Shown here in pieces: positions 1 to 8,624 of a stretch of 64,000 nucleotides of DNA. Within the stretch, counting starts at the first letter, position 1. Every line of letters begins with the position of its first letter. Position numbers and translations under genes: made by a program. The stretch is from positions 17,953 to 81,952 of the forward strand of contig JBMHCG010000033.1 of assembly GCA_049890035.1 (NCBI GenBank). Reading direction: 5' to 3'. A model generated the notes under the pieces. That model saw nothing but the letters and a program-made list of their open reading frames with translations, searched no databases and was not told where the DNA came from. The stretch is from UBA11891 sp049890035 (GTDB taxonomy: Bacteria; Bacteroidota; Bacteroidia; Flavobacteriales; Flavobacteriaceae).

Positions 1-1
1 T

Positions 2-295
2 GGCGAAATCGAAGATGAGCATGATAGCGTTGCCCATTATGAGAAACAGTTAGCAGCAGACACATACGAATTTTCAGCACGTTTGGAGGTCGATTACCTC
101 AATCAAACCTATGATTTGGGTTTACCAGAAAATGAATTTTATGAAACATTGGGTGGCATGATTGTATTTCACACCGAAGAAATACCCCAAAAAGGTGCGG
201 TGGTCGAGATGGGTAATTTTTCCATAACCGTTAAAAAAGTATCCTCTACCAAAATTGAACGTCTGATCCTTCAAAAAAATACGGTGGAAAACTAG
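2..295 (+). CDS. CNNM/CBS/CorC-type membrane protein (hemolysin family), C-terminal end only
   Basis: The window opens inside this gene; only the last 97 codons and the TAG stop are present. The frame is open from base 2 and begins GEIEDEHDSVAHYEK, followed by a region reading EFSARLEVDYLN and, near the end, GAVVEMGNFSITVKKV. This is the pattern of the CorC_HlyC domain that closes CNNM/CBS membrane proteins (ion-transport or hemolysin-C-like family, including GldE). The transmembrane and CBS parts would lie before the window. It precedes a PpiD/SurA-type chaperone by 87 bases. From general knowledge of Flavobacteriaceae, a gene of this family next to that chaperone is usually the generic hemolysin-family protein rather than GldE, but the fragment alone cannot decide this. 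Confidence 0.8.
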   Translation, partial: GEIEDEHDSVAHYEKQLAADTYEFSARLEVDYLNQTYDLGLPENEFYETLGGMIVFHTEEIPQKGAVVEMGNFSITVKKVSSTKIERLILQKNTVEN

Positions 296-382
296 GTATA
301 GTATCCCATTGTATATGCTAAAATATTTTGATATCCCTGTAATAATCGTAAATTCGCATCCGAGCTGAAAAAATGGTTTAGT

Positions 383-2497
383 ATGGCAATTTTAGGACAA
401 ATAAGACAACGTTCTTTCTTCTTAATTTTCATCATTGGGATGGCACTTTTTGCTTTTGTTATATCCGGCGTATTTGATGGAAATAATGCCGGGGGAGCCC
501 CGACAGATCCCATTGCAATTGTGAATGACGAGGAAATGGATTTGGCAACCTTCCGATCGATGGTTGAGCAAACCGAGCGAAACTACGGGTATTCTACCCT
601 CAGAGCTGTGCGTGCTGTTTGGAACCAGAGTATACAGAATACCATCCTCAATCAACAATTTGAGGTGCTAGGTATCGATGCTGGTAAAGAGCAAATCGAA
701 CAACTTATTTCTCGGAATCCTGCTTTTCTTCAAGACGAACGTTTTCTTAACGAATTCGGTGTTTTCGATTTTGGAATGTTTACCAATTTCATCAACTTAA
801 TGAAAGAACAAAATCCTGCTGCATACGAGCAGTGGAAAATTCAGGAAGCGGGTTTGATTGACCTTGCCAAGCAAAATATTTACCTTGATTTAATTCGTTC
901 GAGTACAGGGTTTACAGAAGAAGAAGGCAAGTGGGCCTACCATATGGAGAATGATAAAATCAATATGGAATTTGTACAAGTCCCCCTGAAGTCAGCTCCT
1001 GATAGCCTGGTGAAAGTCACCGATGCAGATATCAAAAAATACATCCAATCCCATCAGGAAGATTTTAAAACAGATGCCCGTACAAGCATTCAATATGTAG
1101 TATTTTCTGATGATGCTTCTGAAGAGGATGAAGCTTTCATCTATACAGATCTTGAAAAGTTATTAGACGTTCAAATCGAATACAACGAGGTTTCCAAATT
1201 AACAGATACGCTTGATGGTTTTCGGACGACAAAAAATATATTTGAGTTTGTTGAAAAACATTCCGAGACTTCTTTTGATTCAGTCTATCTTCCAAAAGGG
1301 AGGTTGGCAAGTGACTATGCAGAATCCTTATTTAATCTAGAAAAAGGGGAAGTTTTTGGTCCTTTCAAAGATGGTGATTACTTGAAATTGGCTCGTATGT
1401 TGGATAGAAAACGCAACGGATCCATTCGCGCCAGTCACATTTTAATTGCCTACGAAGGCGTTACTAATCCAACACCAGGGGTAACACGAACAAAAGAAGA
1501 TGCCGAACGTTTGGCCAATCGATTGCTTCGCCAAGCCCGAAGAAATCCTGATGGCTTTGCAGATTTAGCCCGTCAAAATTCCGATGGCCCCTCAAAAACC
1601 CTCGGCGGTGATCTGGGCTTTTACCAAGAAGGAACCATGGCACAGCCTTTTTTTGATTATACCAATAAAAACCGAATTGGGCGTATCGGTTTGGTCGAGA
1701 CCGATTTTGGCTTCCATGTGATTAAAATTACAGACAAGGAGGACGTTGTTCTATTGGCTGAAGTTGTCAAAGAGATCGTACCCTCTGATGAAACTTCAAA
1801 TATTGTTTTCCGCAATGCTACTGAACTTGAAAAAGCAGCCAAAGAAAATGGAAATCTTGAAGCTGCCGCCGAAGCGGGTGAGTACAACATACGTAAATCC
1901 ACCGAGTTGGATCCATTAAGTGAATTTATTCCAGAAATGGGTTTGCAACGCAACGTGGTGCAATGGGCCTATGAGGGGGAAACAAAAGTAGGGGATGTTC
2001 GCCGCTTTAGTTTATCGCAAGGGGGGTATGCAGTGGTACAAGTGTCCGAAAAAGTAGCCGCCGGCTTGCAAACGGTCAACCAAGCACGAGCTACTGTGTA
2101 TTCTAAAATACGCGATCAAAAGCGCATCGCTGCTCTAAATAAGCTATACGCGAACACCGATTCGCTGGAAGCCTTAGCAGCAGCGACACAGGGTGAAATA
2201 AAAACAGCATCGGCTATGACGCAAAAAAATAGTACCCTGCCTGGAGTAGGTAAAGAACCCTATGTAATTGGTGTTGCTTTTTCATTAGAACAAGGAGCTA
2301 CTTCTTCTTTGATAGCAGGAAATGAAGGTGTTTATTTGATCCGAGTTACCAGCAAAGAGGTAGCCCCTGATCTACCGAGTTACGTCGCTTATGCCAACTC
2401 CCTTCAAGAAGCAGAAAAAGCCAATTTAGAAAGTGCCATTTTAGAAGCACTTGAATCGGTTGCTGTAATCATTGATAATCGAACTGTATATTACTAG
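383..2497 (+). CDS. Membrane-anchored peptidylprolyl isomerase (PpiD/SurA-type)
   Basis: A 704-residue protein with one N-terminal membrane segment (about residues 12-31) and a long SurA_N-like region. A parvulin (PPIC) rotamase domain lies near residues 346-450, with the typical ASHILIAYEG start, the FADLARQNSDGPSKTLGGDLG stretch and the closing GFHVIKITDK. A further C-terminal helical region follows. By family it is a periplasmic folding factor tethered to the inner membrane, acting on outer-membrane and secreted proteins. The ATG at 383 directly precedes the basic and hydrophobic anchor, so the start is well supported. A strong hairpin terminator follows the stop. The exact subfamily (PpiD versus SurA) is inferred from the membrane anchor and length. 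Confidence 0.9.
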   Translation: MAILGQIRQRSFFLIFIIGMALFAFVISGVFDGNNAGGAPTDPIAIVNDEEMDLATFRSMVEQTERNYGYSTLRAVRAVWNQSIQNTILNQQFEVLGIDAGKEQIEQLISRNPAFLQDERFLNEFGVFDFGMFTNFINLMKEQNPAAYEQWKIQEAGLIDLAKQNIYLDLIRSSTGFTEEEGKWAYHMENDKINMEFVQVPLKSAPDSLVKVTDADIKKYIQSHQEDFKTDARTSIQYVVFSDDASEEDEAFIYTDLEKLLDVQIEYNEVSKLTDTLDGFRTTKNIFEFVEKHSETSFDSVYLPKGRLASDYAESLFNLEKGEVFGPFKDGDYLKLARMLDRKRNGSIRASHILIAYEGVTNPTPGVTRTKEDAERLANRLLRQARRNPDGFADLARQNSDGPSKTLGGDLGFYQEGTMAQPFFDYTNKNRIGRIGLVETDFGFHVIKITDKEDVVLLAEVVKEIVPSDETSNIVFRNATELEKAAKENGNLEAAAEAGEYNIRKSTELDPLSEFIPEMGLQRNVVQWAYEGETKVGDVRRFSLSQGGYAVVQVSEKVAAGLQTVNQARATVYSKIRDQKRIAALNKLYANTDSLEALAAATQGEIKTASAMTQKNSTLPGVGKEPYVIGVAFSLEQGATSSLIAGNEGVYLIRVTSKEVAPDLPSYVAYANSLQEAEKANLESAILEALESVAVIIDNRTVYY

Positions 2498-2525
2498 TAG
2501 TGTAAATACTCAATACCAAAGAATA

Positions 2526-2557
2526 AAAGCCCAAGAAATTATCTTGGGCTTTTTTTA
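2526..2557 (+). terminator. Rho-independent terminator after the PpiD-like gene
   Basis: An 11-base stem (AAAGCCCAAGA / TCTTGGGCTTT) with a short loop is followed by a run of T. An A-rich stretch on the other side means it may also end transcripts of the convergent GHMP kinase gene. Confidence 0.85.
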
Positions 2558-2613
2558 TTCTCGTTTATTTTGAATAAAAAAGCAAGAATGATGCGTTGCT
2601 TTTGCATGTGATA

Positions 2614-3501
2614 TTATAGAATGAATTCGTCGTAGGCGATCACAATAGGGAAACCTTTGTCTTTAAAATAGCGTGGGTCGTCACCACAGGCCAGGACAAA
2701 GTCCCCCCCCCACGCCCCGAAACTCTTGATTACACCTGGGAAGTCTTGAAATTGTTCTTCTTGAGCGGGAGGTTTTTTAAGATGTGTTGCCATGAGTGCC
2801 TCGTGTTCTTTTAAGAGTGACATAAAGGTATCCAATTGAACGCACAGACTCAATTGTTGGCTAAGGGTACTTATTTTTTCTAGCAGCTCATGTTGTGGGG
2901 TAATTTTCATATAATCAGCAACTTCTCTTTGACTGTCTTGCTTTTTATTGAGGTAAACAAAAAAGAGTTTTTCACGAAAAGGAGGATCAAAGGATACATT
3001 TTGATATTTGGGTGTACCCGCTATGCGTTGGAAAAAAATGGGTCCACTAGCCTGGGCACAAGCAATATCATAACCACTGCCTCCAAGGGTTTTATCTAAC
3101 AATAAAAAGGGATCAACGCCGCTCCATTTTCCCAAATTGGCGACCAAGGTAGCAGATGACCCCAGGCCCCATTCACGATTGAATTCCAAGTTTGTGGTTA
3201 CAAGGGTTCCCGTTTGACAAAAGAGGGGTTGGAGCTTGCGAATTTGTTGCAGCATTTGTTCCAATCGGACAGCAGTAGGGAGGTGATTGGCAGAACGAAT
3301 AGTTAGTGTTTCCAGCTCAAAAGATGCTTCAAACCAAGGGGTGCCATCAGCATTTCGACTGATCCATTCCAATGTTTTCTTTTCCGATGCATGAACAATT
3401 AAATCTTGTCCTTTTTGAGTAGGCAAGGCAAGTGCTTGGGCTCCGTGTAGGACTGTATATTCACCTGAAAGCAAAATTTTTCCATGGCTGTAAAACCGCA
3501 T
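2614..3501 (-). CDS. GYDIA-type GHMP kinase, probable mevalonate-pathway kinase
   Basis: A 295-residue GHMP-superfamily kinase. The N-terminus reads MRFYSHGKILLSGEYTVLHG, the ATP-binding motif is EWGLGSSATLVANL, and the GSGYDIACAQASGPI motif gives the Bacteroidota subfamily its name. These kinases phosphorylate small isoprenoid or sugar substrates. The gene directly follows HMG-CoA reductase, so mevalonate or phosphomevalonate is the likely substrate, but that is inferred from context. The ATG start overlaps the HMG-CoA reductase stop by one base (TGATG), indicating translational coupling. A GTG one codon upstream is the less likely alternative start. Confidence 0.87.
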   Translation of the reverse strand: MRFYSHGKILLSGEYTVLHGAQALALPTQKGQDLIVHASEKKTLEWISRNADGTPWFEASFELETLTIRSANHLPTAVRLEQMLQQIRKLQPLFCQTGTLVTTNLEFNREWGLGSSATLVANLGKWSGVDPFLLLDKTLGGSGYDIACAQASGPIFFQRIAGTPKYQNVSFDPPFREKLFFVYLNKKQDSQREVADYMKITPQHELLEKISTLSQQLSLCVQLDTFMSLLKEHEALMATHLKKPPAQEEQFQDFPGVIKSFGAWGGDFVLACGDDPRYFKDKGFPIVIAYDEFIL

Positions 3502-4811
3502 CACAGAGAATTTAAAAAATCTTGTACCGCAGCATGACTTACTTTATGTGTCTTGAAATGGACAATGGCTTTTTCTTTTTGATACGGGTTTGCTCCTAAT
3601 TGATTGAGAATGTTCAATAGGTGCATTTTCATGTGTCCTTTTTGTATACCCGAAGTAACCAAGGACCGAACTGCAGCAAAGTTTTGAGCCAAACCAGCAA
3701 CAGCTATAATTTGCATTAATTCTTTGGCGGAGGGGTGGCCCAATAGTTCGAGGTTCCATTGCACCATCGGATGCAATTGGGTTAATCCGCCAACTGTACC
3801 GATGGCGAGTGGAAGATCCAAACGGAAAACAAAATCGTTGTTTTCGATAAAGGCTTTCGATAGGCTTCGGTACTGTCCATCGCGCGCTGCATAAGCGTGA
3901 ATACCCGCTTCAATAGCCCGAAAATCGTTCCCTGTTGCCAAAACGACAGCATCAACTCCATTCATAATCCCTTTGTTGTGGGTAACAGCCCGATAGGGTT
4001 CGGCTTCAGCTATAGCAACTGCCTGAATCATTTTTTGTGCAAAGGCATAAGTATCCAGACCTTCCTCGGGTTCCAATTGTTCGATGGAACAACGGACTTC
4101 TGCTCTAGCCACACAATTGGGGACGTAATTCGAAAGAATACTCATAACAATCTCAATCGGCTTCTCAAGCTGTGAAAAGCCAGTATAGGATTTGCTCGTT
4201 TGGAGCAAAGTATCGGCCAATTGTTCCAAAACGGAGTTGATAAAATTGGCTCCCATGGCATCGCGCGTGTCGAAAGTAGCATGCAATTGGTAATAGTCAG
4301 CCATCGCTAGCGTTTTGTCGATCAGTTTCAGGGATAACAACCCACCACCACGTTTTTCCATTCTTGCTACTATTGGCGCACAGTCTTGAAGAAGTTGAGA
4401 TTTTATGCTGTCAAAAAATTCCTTTACTATTGCTGGCTTTTCAGGGCAGAGAAAGTGAACCTGGCCCACTTTTTCAGTTCCCAGTATTTGGGTGTGGAAC
4501 CCGCCTTTGTTTGCCCAATATTTGGCCGACTTACCCGCTGCAGCTACTACCGAACTTTCTTCGATGACCATAGGTAACGTATAGTACTTACCATTGATCA
4601 AAAAGTTGGGTGCGACGCCCAAGGGCAAATAGAAATTGGAAAGCGTATTTTCTATAAATTCATCATGCTTTTCCTGCCGCCCTGCATCAGGATGCCAATA
4701 CGTAGTCAAAAGGGCTTCTGCCGTTTGTGGTTGATCAAAATGATTTTGAGTAATCCAGGCTATTTTTTCTGCTTTACTGCGTTTCGAAAATCCGCTGACG
4801 CTCGATGACAT
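3501..4811 (-). CDS. mvaA: Hydroxymethylglutaryl-CoA reductase, class II
   Basis: A 436-residue enzyme matching class II HMG-CoA reductases, which interconvert HMG-CoA and mevalonate. Recognisable segments include LPMVIEESSVVAAAGKSAKYW near the N-terminus, DTRDAMGANFINSVLE in the middle, TGNDFRAIEAGIHAYAARDG, and LPLAIGTVGGLTQLHP. Length is normal for class II. It forms a two-gene operon with the downstream GHMP kinase. In Flavobacteriia, which commonly use the mevalonate route to isoprenoids, this class works biosynthetically despite the label degradative often used for it. I chose the ATG at 4811 because the longer TTG-initiated form (from 4826) would begin inside a good -7 promoter box. 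Confidence 0.93.
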   Translation of the reverse strand: MSSSVSGFSKRSKAEKIAWITQNHFDQPQTAEALLTTYWHPDAGRQEKHDEFIENTLSNFYLPLGVAPNFLINGKYYTLPMVIEESSVVAAAGKSAKYWANKGGFHTQILGTEKVGQVHFLCPEKPAIVKEFFDSIKSQLLQDCAPIVARMEKRGGGLLSLKLIDKTLAMADYYQLHATFDTRDAMGANFINSVLEQLADTLLQTSKSYTGFSQLEKPIEIVMSILSNYVPNCVARAEVRCSIEQLEPEEGLDTYAFAQKMIQAVAIAEAEPYRAVTHNKGIMNGVDAVVLATGNDFRAIEAGIHAYAARDGQYRSLSKAFIENNDFVFRLDLPLAIGTVGGLTQLHPMVQWNLELLGHPSAKELMQIIAVAGLAQNFAAVRSLVTSGIQKGHMKMHLLNILNQLGANPYQKEKAIVHFKTHKVSHAAVQDFLNSL

Positions 4812-4823
4812 TGACTTTTTTTT

Positions 4824-4831
4824 CAAAGATA
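4824..4831 (-). promoter_or_regulatory. -7 promoter element for the HMG-CoA reductase operon
   Basis: On the minus strand the box reads TATCTTTG, a full match to the Bacteroidota TAnnTTTG consensus, 12 bases before the ATG at 4811. No clear TTG at the -33 position was found. Confidence 0.4.
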
Positions 4832-4956
4832 GGTCTTCAAAAGCAAATCTCTGTATTGGATCAACTTTAGAAAAGTTAATTAAGCAATAAGCAGTCTTAT
4901 TTAAACTAATTACAGAATTTCTTGACTTGTTTTTTTGTTGTTACCTAGTTTTTTAT

Positions 4957-4997
4957 GTTAAGTGCGTTTGGGAGTATTGCCATCACTCGCATTTAAC
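4957..4997. repeat. Imperfect inverted repeat (hairpin) at the edge of an AT-rich accessory patch
   Basis: GTTAAGTGCG at 4957-4966 pairs with CGCATTTAAC at 4988-4997 with one G-T pair. A short inner stem (AGT/ACT, 4973-4975 and 4985-4987) is separated by an unpaired TTTGGG. There is no T run, so it is not an ordinary terminator. It lies in the 210-base gap between HMG-CoA reductase and the DUF1801 gene. The arms resemble integron attC boxes, but the GTT/AAC ends are on the outside, the reverse of attC. Confidence 0.5.
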
Positions 4998-5021
4998 TTA
5001 AACAATGAATAGCTACAGGAA

Positions 5022-5450
5022 TTATTGTTTTAACATTCCGAGTGTGTCAAGATACTTTACTTTATGATAAGCCAAAGCAGCTTTAATACACTCTTTCAAT
5101 TCTATAACTGGAATTTCTTCATCAAGTTGGAATATTATTGCTCTATTCTTTTCGTATTTAAAAAAACTGCCAAACACAATTTTAAAAGTATCCACCAATC
5201 TGCTTGTACACTTAAAGTACATTTGATATTGGTTGGGTTGTTTTTCTTTCCAATCCATTCGTAAGGTGCTACCGTTTTTAGAAAGAAAACTGGGTTCTCC
5301 CCATTTTAATGTCTCTTCCAAAATGGCTATATCCTTCATTTCTTCTGCAGTTTCAATCACCAATTCCCGTAAATATTGCATTTTATCCCGAACAAAATCA
5401 GGATAATTCTTGAATTTTTCATTTACTTTTGAGTTGGTTTTTAATACCAT
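5022..5450 (-). CDS. DUF1801 domain protein
   Basis: A 142-residue soluble protein with the DUF1801 (YdhG-like) pattern: KVNEKFKNYPDFVRDKMQYLRELV at the start, ETLKWGEPSFLSK in the middle, and YFKCTSRLVDTFK. The fold is small and its biochemical role is not established, so I assign none. The gene is visibly more AT-rich than the flanking housekeeping genes and is followed in the same direction, 24 bases apart, by the effector-binding-domain gene upstream of it. The pair sits between two conserved blocks, so recent acquisition is plausible. Confidence 0.8.
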   Translation of the reverse strand: MVLKTNSKVNEKFKNYPDFVRDKMQYLRELVIETAEEMKDIAILEETLKWGEPSFLSKNGSTLRMDWKEKQPNQYQMYFKCTSRLVDTFKIVFGSFFKYEKNRAIIFQLDEEIPVIELKECIKAALAYHKVKYLDTLGMLKQ

Positions 5451-5474
5451 TATTTATTCTTTAACTGCGACATA

Positions 5475-5915
5475 TTAATCTACTTCTGCATTTTCTGGGT
5501 TTTTTGATTTCACTCCAAAAACCTCAAAATCTGCCGAATAAGTTCTGTTTATATCTGATTTCAAAATTTCATCCCAGATTCGATGAACAACTCCTTTATG
5601 AAGACTTCCCTTTGATGTAAATTTAACATATATACCACCTTTAAATTCTTGTCCAATTATTCCCTTTAGTATTTTGTGTAATGAATCTACTTCACAACCT
5701 AAAATAGTATCGTATGGTTGGGTGAAGTCTCCTTGATAGTTTGTGTAAATTGAAAAAATTGGGTTATCAGTTTTATTAGGAATATTATCAGTAATGTTGT
5801 CACCTAAAAATATATTCCATAATTCTCCTATGTCTTTTGTGGATTGCCCATTTTCACTGGTTGTTCTTACTTTTAATCCGCAAATCTTGAATGGTTTAAT
5901 ACTTTCTTTTTGCAT
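5475..5915 (-). CDS. GyrI-like / integron-associated effector-binding domain protein
   Basis: A 146-residue stand-alone effector-binding domain with no DNA-binding region. It opens IKPFKICGLKVRTTSENGQ, has LWNIFLGDNITDNIPN and PIFSIYTNYQGDFTQPYDTILGCEV, and ends with a VHRIWDEILKSDINRTYSADFEVFG segment, the pattern of the Cass2/GyrI-like family. Members bind small, often cationic or drug-like molecules and occur alone on integron cassettes or fused to AraC/MerR regulators. Ligand here is unknown. It is transcribed with the adjacent DUF1801 gene and is AT-rich like it. Confidence 0.77.
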   Translation of the reverse strand: MQKESIKPFKICGLKVRTTSENGQSTKDIGELWNIFLGDNITDNIPNKTDNPIFSIYTNYQGDFTQPYDTILGCEVDSLHKILKGIIGQEFKGGIYVKFTSKGSLHKGVVHRIWDEILKSDINRTYSADFEVFGVKSKNPENAEVD

Positions 5916-5949
5916 TTTTTTGTTTTATAAATTTTTGGGGTTCTAATGT

Positions 5950-6372
5950 TTATTGATTGGAGCTTAGGGCGGTTAACAAACGAAACAAGCGCTCTTGGTC
6001 TTCTTCTCTGATATGATTCAGGTAAAAGGCGATCATCTTACTTTTGGTCAGGGTTAGATAAAGGATCGCTCCTTTTTTTTCCACGGCTTTTATACGTGCA
6101 AAGGGCAATGTTTTTCCAATGAAACGATAGGGCTTGATGCGGATAACACAACCTTTGCGGTTCCATTGTATGGTGTTTTTGTACCAATACAAGCGAGAGA
6201 AATAAAGTACCAGAAGACTGTGTATTGCCAGTAAAAATATATTTAGGATTTTGGACTCAAAAGCCCAATAATAGTACCCTCCAATTGACAAGAAGATAAA
6301 AAAGAATGCGAGTACGGGCAATACATTCCAGGGGTTTTTCCAACGCAGGCGGTCAAAGTAAATCTTTTCCAT
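5950..6372 (-). CDS. Small two-helix membrane protein of unknown function
   Basis: A 140-residue protein with two adjacent hydrophobic helices (about residues 15-33 and 43-61), followed by a soluble, basic region of about 75 residues (WYKNTIQWNRKGCVIRIKP...) that could be a PH-like beta domain. I do not recognise the family. The ATG at 6372 is preferred over an upstream TTG at 6381. It is divergent from the DPP IV-like gene with only about 50 bases between the two starts, so their promoters must overlap or lie inside coding sequence. Confidence 0.7.
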   Translation of the reverse strand: MEKIYFDRLRWKNPWNVLPVLAFFFIFLSIGGYYYWAFESKILNIFLLAIHSLLVLYFSRLYWYKNTIQWNRKGCVIRIKPYRFIGKTLPFARIKAVEKKGAILYLTLTKSKMIAFYLNHIREEDQERLFRLLTALSSNQ

Positions 6373-6424
6373 GGTTATCAAGTTTGGGTGCCCCTACAAG
6401 GTAAAAATTTTTTATTTTCCCTCC

Positions 6425-8614
6425 ATGAACAGTAACACCAAAATGATGCAATCTTTCCGATACTTCCTACTTTTAATGTCTACCACTCTTATTGTTTCAG
6501 CACAAGAACTATCAATCAAATCCATTTTTGGTGGCGAATTTGATCCCCAACGTTTGGAACGATACCGGTCAATGAACGATGGACGTCATTACACCGTATT
6601 AGAATCTGATGCGGAAAAGAAGATCGCTAAAATAGTTACCTATGCGTATTTGGATGGGCAAGCTCAAACAGTTGTTTTGGCTAGTGGCGATTCAGTACCT
6701 TATTTTACGTCGTATAGCTTTTCATCGGACGAAAAGAAATTATTGATAGCAACTTCAGAATATCCTATTTATCGCCGTTCGAAACAGGCCATCTATTACG
6801 TATACGATCGGATAACCCAACAATTAACCCCTTTATTCGATCCAGAAGATTCGTACCCTTGGATACAAGAGCCCAAATTTTCTCCTGATGGGAACCAGGT
6901 TGCTTTTGTTCACCTGCGCAACATATATATCAAGAACTTGGTGTCGGGGGAACTGCAACAAATAACAACGGATGGGGGTGTTGATATTAGTAATGGATTG
7001 ACAGATTGGGTGTATGAAGAAGAATTTGGATATGTCCGTGCTTTTGATTGGAATGCAACAGGTACCCATTTAGCGTATTTGCGTTTTGACGAATCCAAAG
7101 TACCTGTATTCTCTATGGATATCTATGGCAACGAAGTCTATCCATACCCGTATCAATTTCGTTATCCCAAAGCGGGTGAAATCAATGCAACGGTAAGCAT
7201 CCATGTATTTTCTTTAACCACCAATGTGCATCAGTCTCTTGATTTGGGCGTTCCAATGCCAGAATACATTCCACGCTTCCAGTTTTCTAACGATCCCAAA
7301 CAATTGAGTGTCCAGACACTCAACCGTCACCAAAATCACTTGCAATTATGGGCGTTGGATGTAACTTCGGGGGAGGCAACCCTATTGATAGAAGAAAAGG
7401 ACAAACGCTATGTAGATGTGCACAGCAATCTCACATTTCTGGAAGACAATAGCTTTTTATGGACCAGCGATCGTGATGGTTACAACCACCTCTACCACTT
7501 CAGCCCACAAGGGATATTGAAAACCCAATTGACCCGTGGTTCCTGGGAGGTAACGGCCTTTTATCTTTACAGTCCTCAGAATAAGGAAGTTTACTACGCT
7601 TCAACGGAAATAGGAAGTACCCAACGTGCCGTTTATGGAGTTTCATTGAATGGTAAACGCAAGCGATTGTTGTCCTATGATCACGGCTACAATGGTGCCT
7701 TATTTAGTAAAAACGCTCGGTATTATATCCATTCTTTTTCTGATGAGCAGACGCCACCAGTGTATCAGCTTCGAAAAACAGCTACCACCAAAGTAATACG
7801 AACAGTATTGGACAACGCAGAATTAAAAACACGACTGGAAGCACTTTCCTTGCCTCAAAAAGAATTTTCTACCCTTTCGGTCAATGGAAAAGATCTAAAT
7901 ATGTGGTTGCTCAAACCCACCGATTTTAGTCCAGACAAACAGTACCCGTTGTTGATGTTTCAGTACTCGGGTCCGGGGTCCCAGCAAGTTTCTAAACGAT
8001 GGGGGTCCCAACGTGATTTATGGCATGCTTTATTGACTAAAAAAGGGTATCTCATAGCTTGTGTTGACGGGCGTGGTACGGGCTTTCGAGGTGCTGATTT
8101 TAAAAAACAAACCTATTTGAATTTGGTAAAATACGAAACAGAAGATCAAATTGAAGCGGCGCGTTTGTTGGGCAAGCGATCCTATATAGATGCCCGACGC
8201 ATGGGTATCTGGGGCTGGAGTTTTGGTGGACATATGGCCTTGCAAAGTATATTGACAGGCAATGCAGTCTTTGCAGCTGCAATTTCTGTTGCTCCTGTGA
8301 CCACATGGCGTTTTTATGATACGATCTACACGGAACGTTTTTTGCGTACCCCACAGGAAAATCCAGAAGGTTATGATTTGAATTCCCCCATCAATTATGC
8401 TGATCAATTGAAAGGAAAGCTGCTTTTGATTCATGGTAGTGGAGATGATAATGTGCATGTGCAAAATTCAATGCGTATGATAGACGCTTTGATTGAGGCA
8501 GACAAGGCCTTTGATTGGGCTATTTATCCCGATCAGAATCACGGAATTGGTGCGGGAAATGCACGTATCCACCTCTACCAAAAAATGACTACTTTTATCC
8601 AAACCAAATTGTAA
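6425..8614 (+). CDS. Dipeptidyl-peptidase IV-like S9 family serine peptidase
   Basis: A 729-residue secreted peptidase with a signal peptide (hydrophobic stretch ending LIVSAQE near residue 27). The N-terminal DPPIV_N beta-propeller carries the characteristic WVYEEEFGYVRAFDWN segment, which in the family holds the glutamates that bind the substrate amino terminus. The C-terminal alpha/beta-hydrolase domain has the nucleophile motif GWSFGGH (Ser about residue 599), the acid in GSGDDNVHVQN and the histidine in DQNHGI. The family removes X-Pro or X-Ala dipeptides from peptides in the periplasm or at the surface. Genes for a peptide importer and a thioredoxin-like protein follow at 10-base spacing, giving a coherent peptide-use operon. 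The ATG at 6425 is chosen; 6443 is an alternative. Confidence 0.92.
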   Translation: MNSNTKMMQSFRYFLLLMSTTLIVSAQELSIKSIFGGEFDPQRLERYRSMNDGRHYTVLESDAEKKIAKIVTYAYLDGQAQTVVLASGDSVPYFTSYSFSSDEKKLLIATSEYPIYRRSKQAIYYVYDRITQQLTPLFDPEDSYPWIQEPKFSPDGNQVAFVHLRNIYIKNLVSGELQQITTDGGVDISNGLTDWVYEEEFGYVRAFDWNATGTHLAYLRFDESKVPVFSMDIYGNEVYPYPYQFRYPKAGEINATVSIHVFSLTTNVHQSLDLGVPMPEYIPRFQFSNDPKQLSVQTLNRHQNHLQLWALDVTSGEATLLIEEKDKRYVDVHSNLTFLEDNSFLWTSDRDGYNHLYHFSPQGILKTQLTRGSWEVTAFYLYSPQNKEVYYASTEIGSTQRAVYGVSLNGKRKRLLSYDHGYNGALFSKNARYYIHSFSDEQTPPVYQLRKTATTKVIRTVLDNAELKTRLEALSLPQKEFSTLSVNGKDLNMWLLKPTDFSPDKQYPLLMFQYSGPGSQQVSKRWGSQRDLWHALLTKKGYLIACVDGRGTGFRGADFKKQTYLNLVKYETEDQIEAARLLGKRSYIDARRMGIWGWSFGGHMALQSILTGNAVFAAAISVAPVTTWRFYDTIYTERFLRTPQENPEGYDLNSPINYADQLKGKLLLIHGSGDDNVHVQNSMRMIDALIEADKAFDWAIYPDQNHGIGAGNARIHLYQKMTTFIQTKL

Positions 8615-8624
8615 GAAACGCAAT

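Noticed and set aside
2..295. Naming the first fragment gldE
   Set aside because: Only the CorC_HlyC tail is visible, which GldE shares with other CNNM/CBS proteins, and the neighbour is a PpiD-like gene rather than gldD.
4957..4997. Possible integron attC site next to the effector-binding gene
   Set aside because: The arms match GTTRRRY and RYYYAAC, but in the wrong order: GTT and AAC are at the outer ends, whereas attC has RYYY outside and AAC/GTT inside. No integrase or second site was seen.
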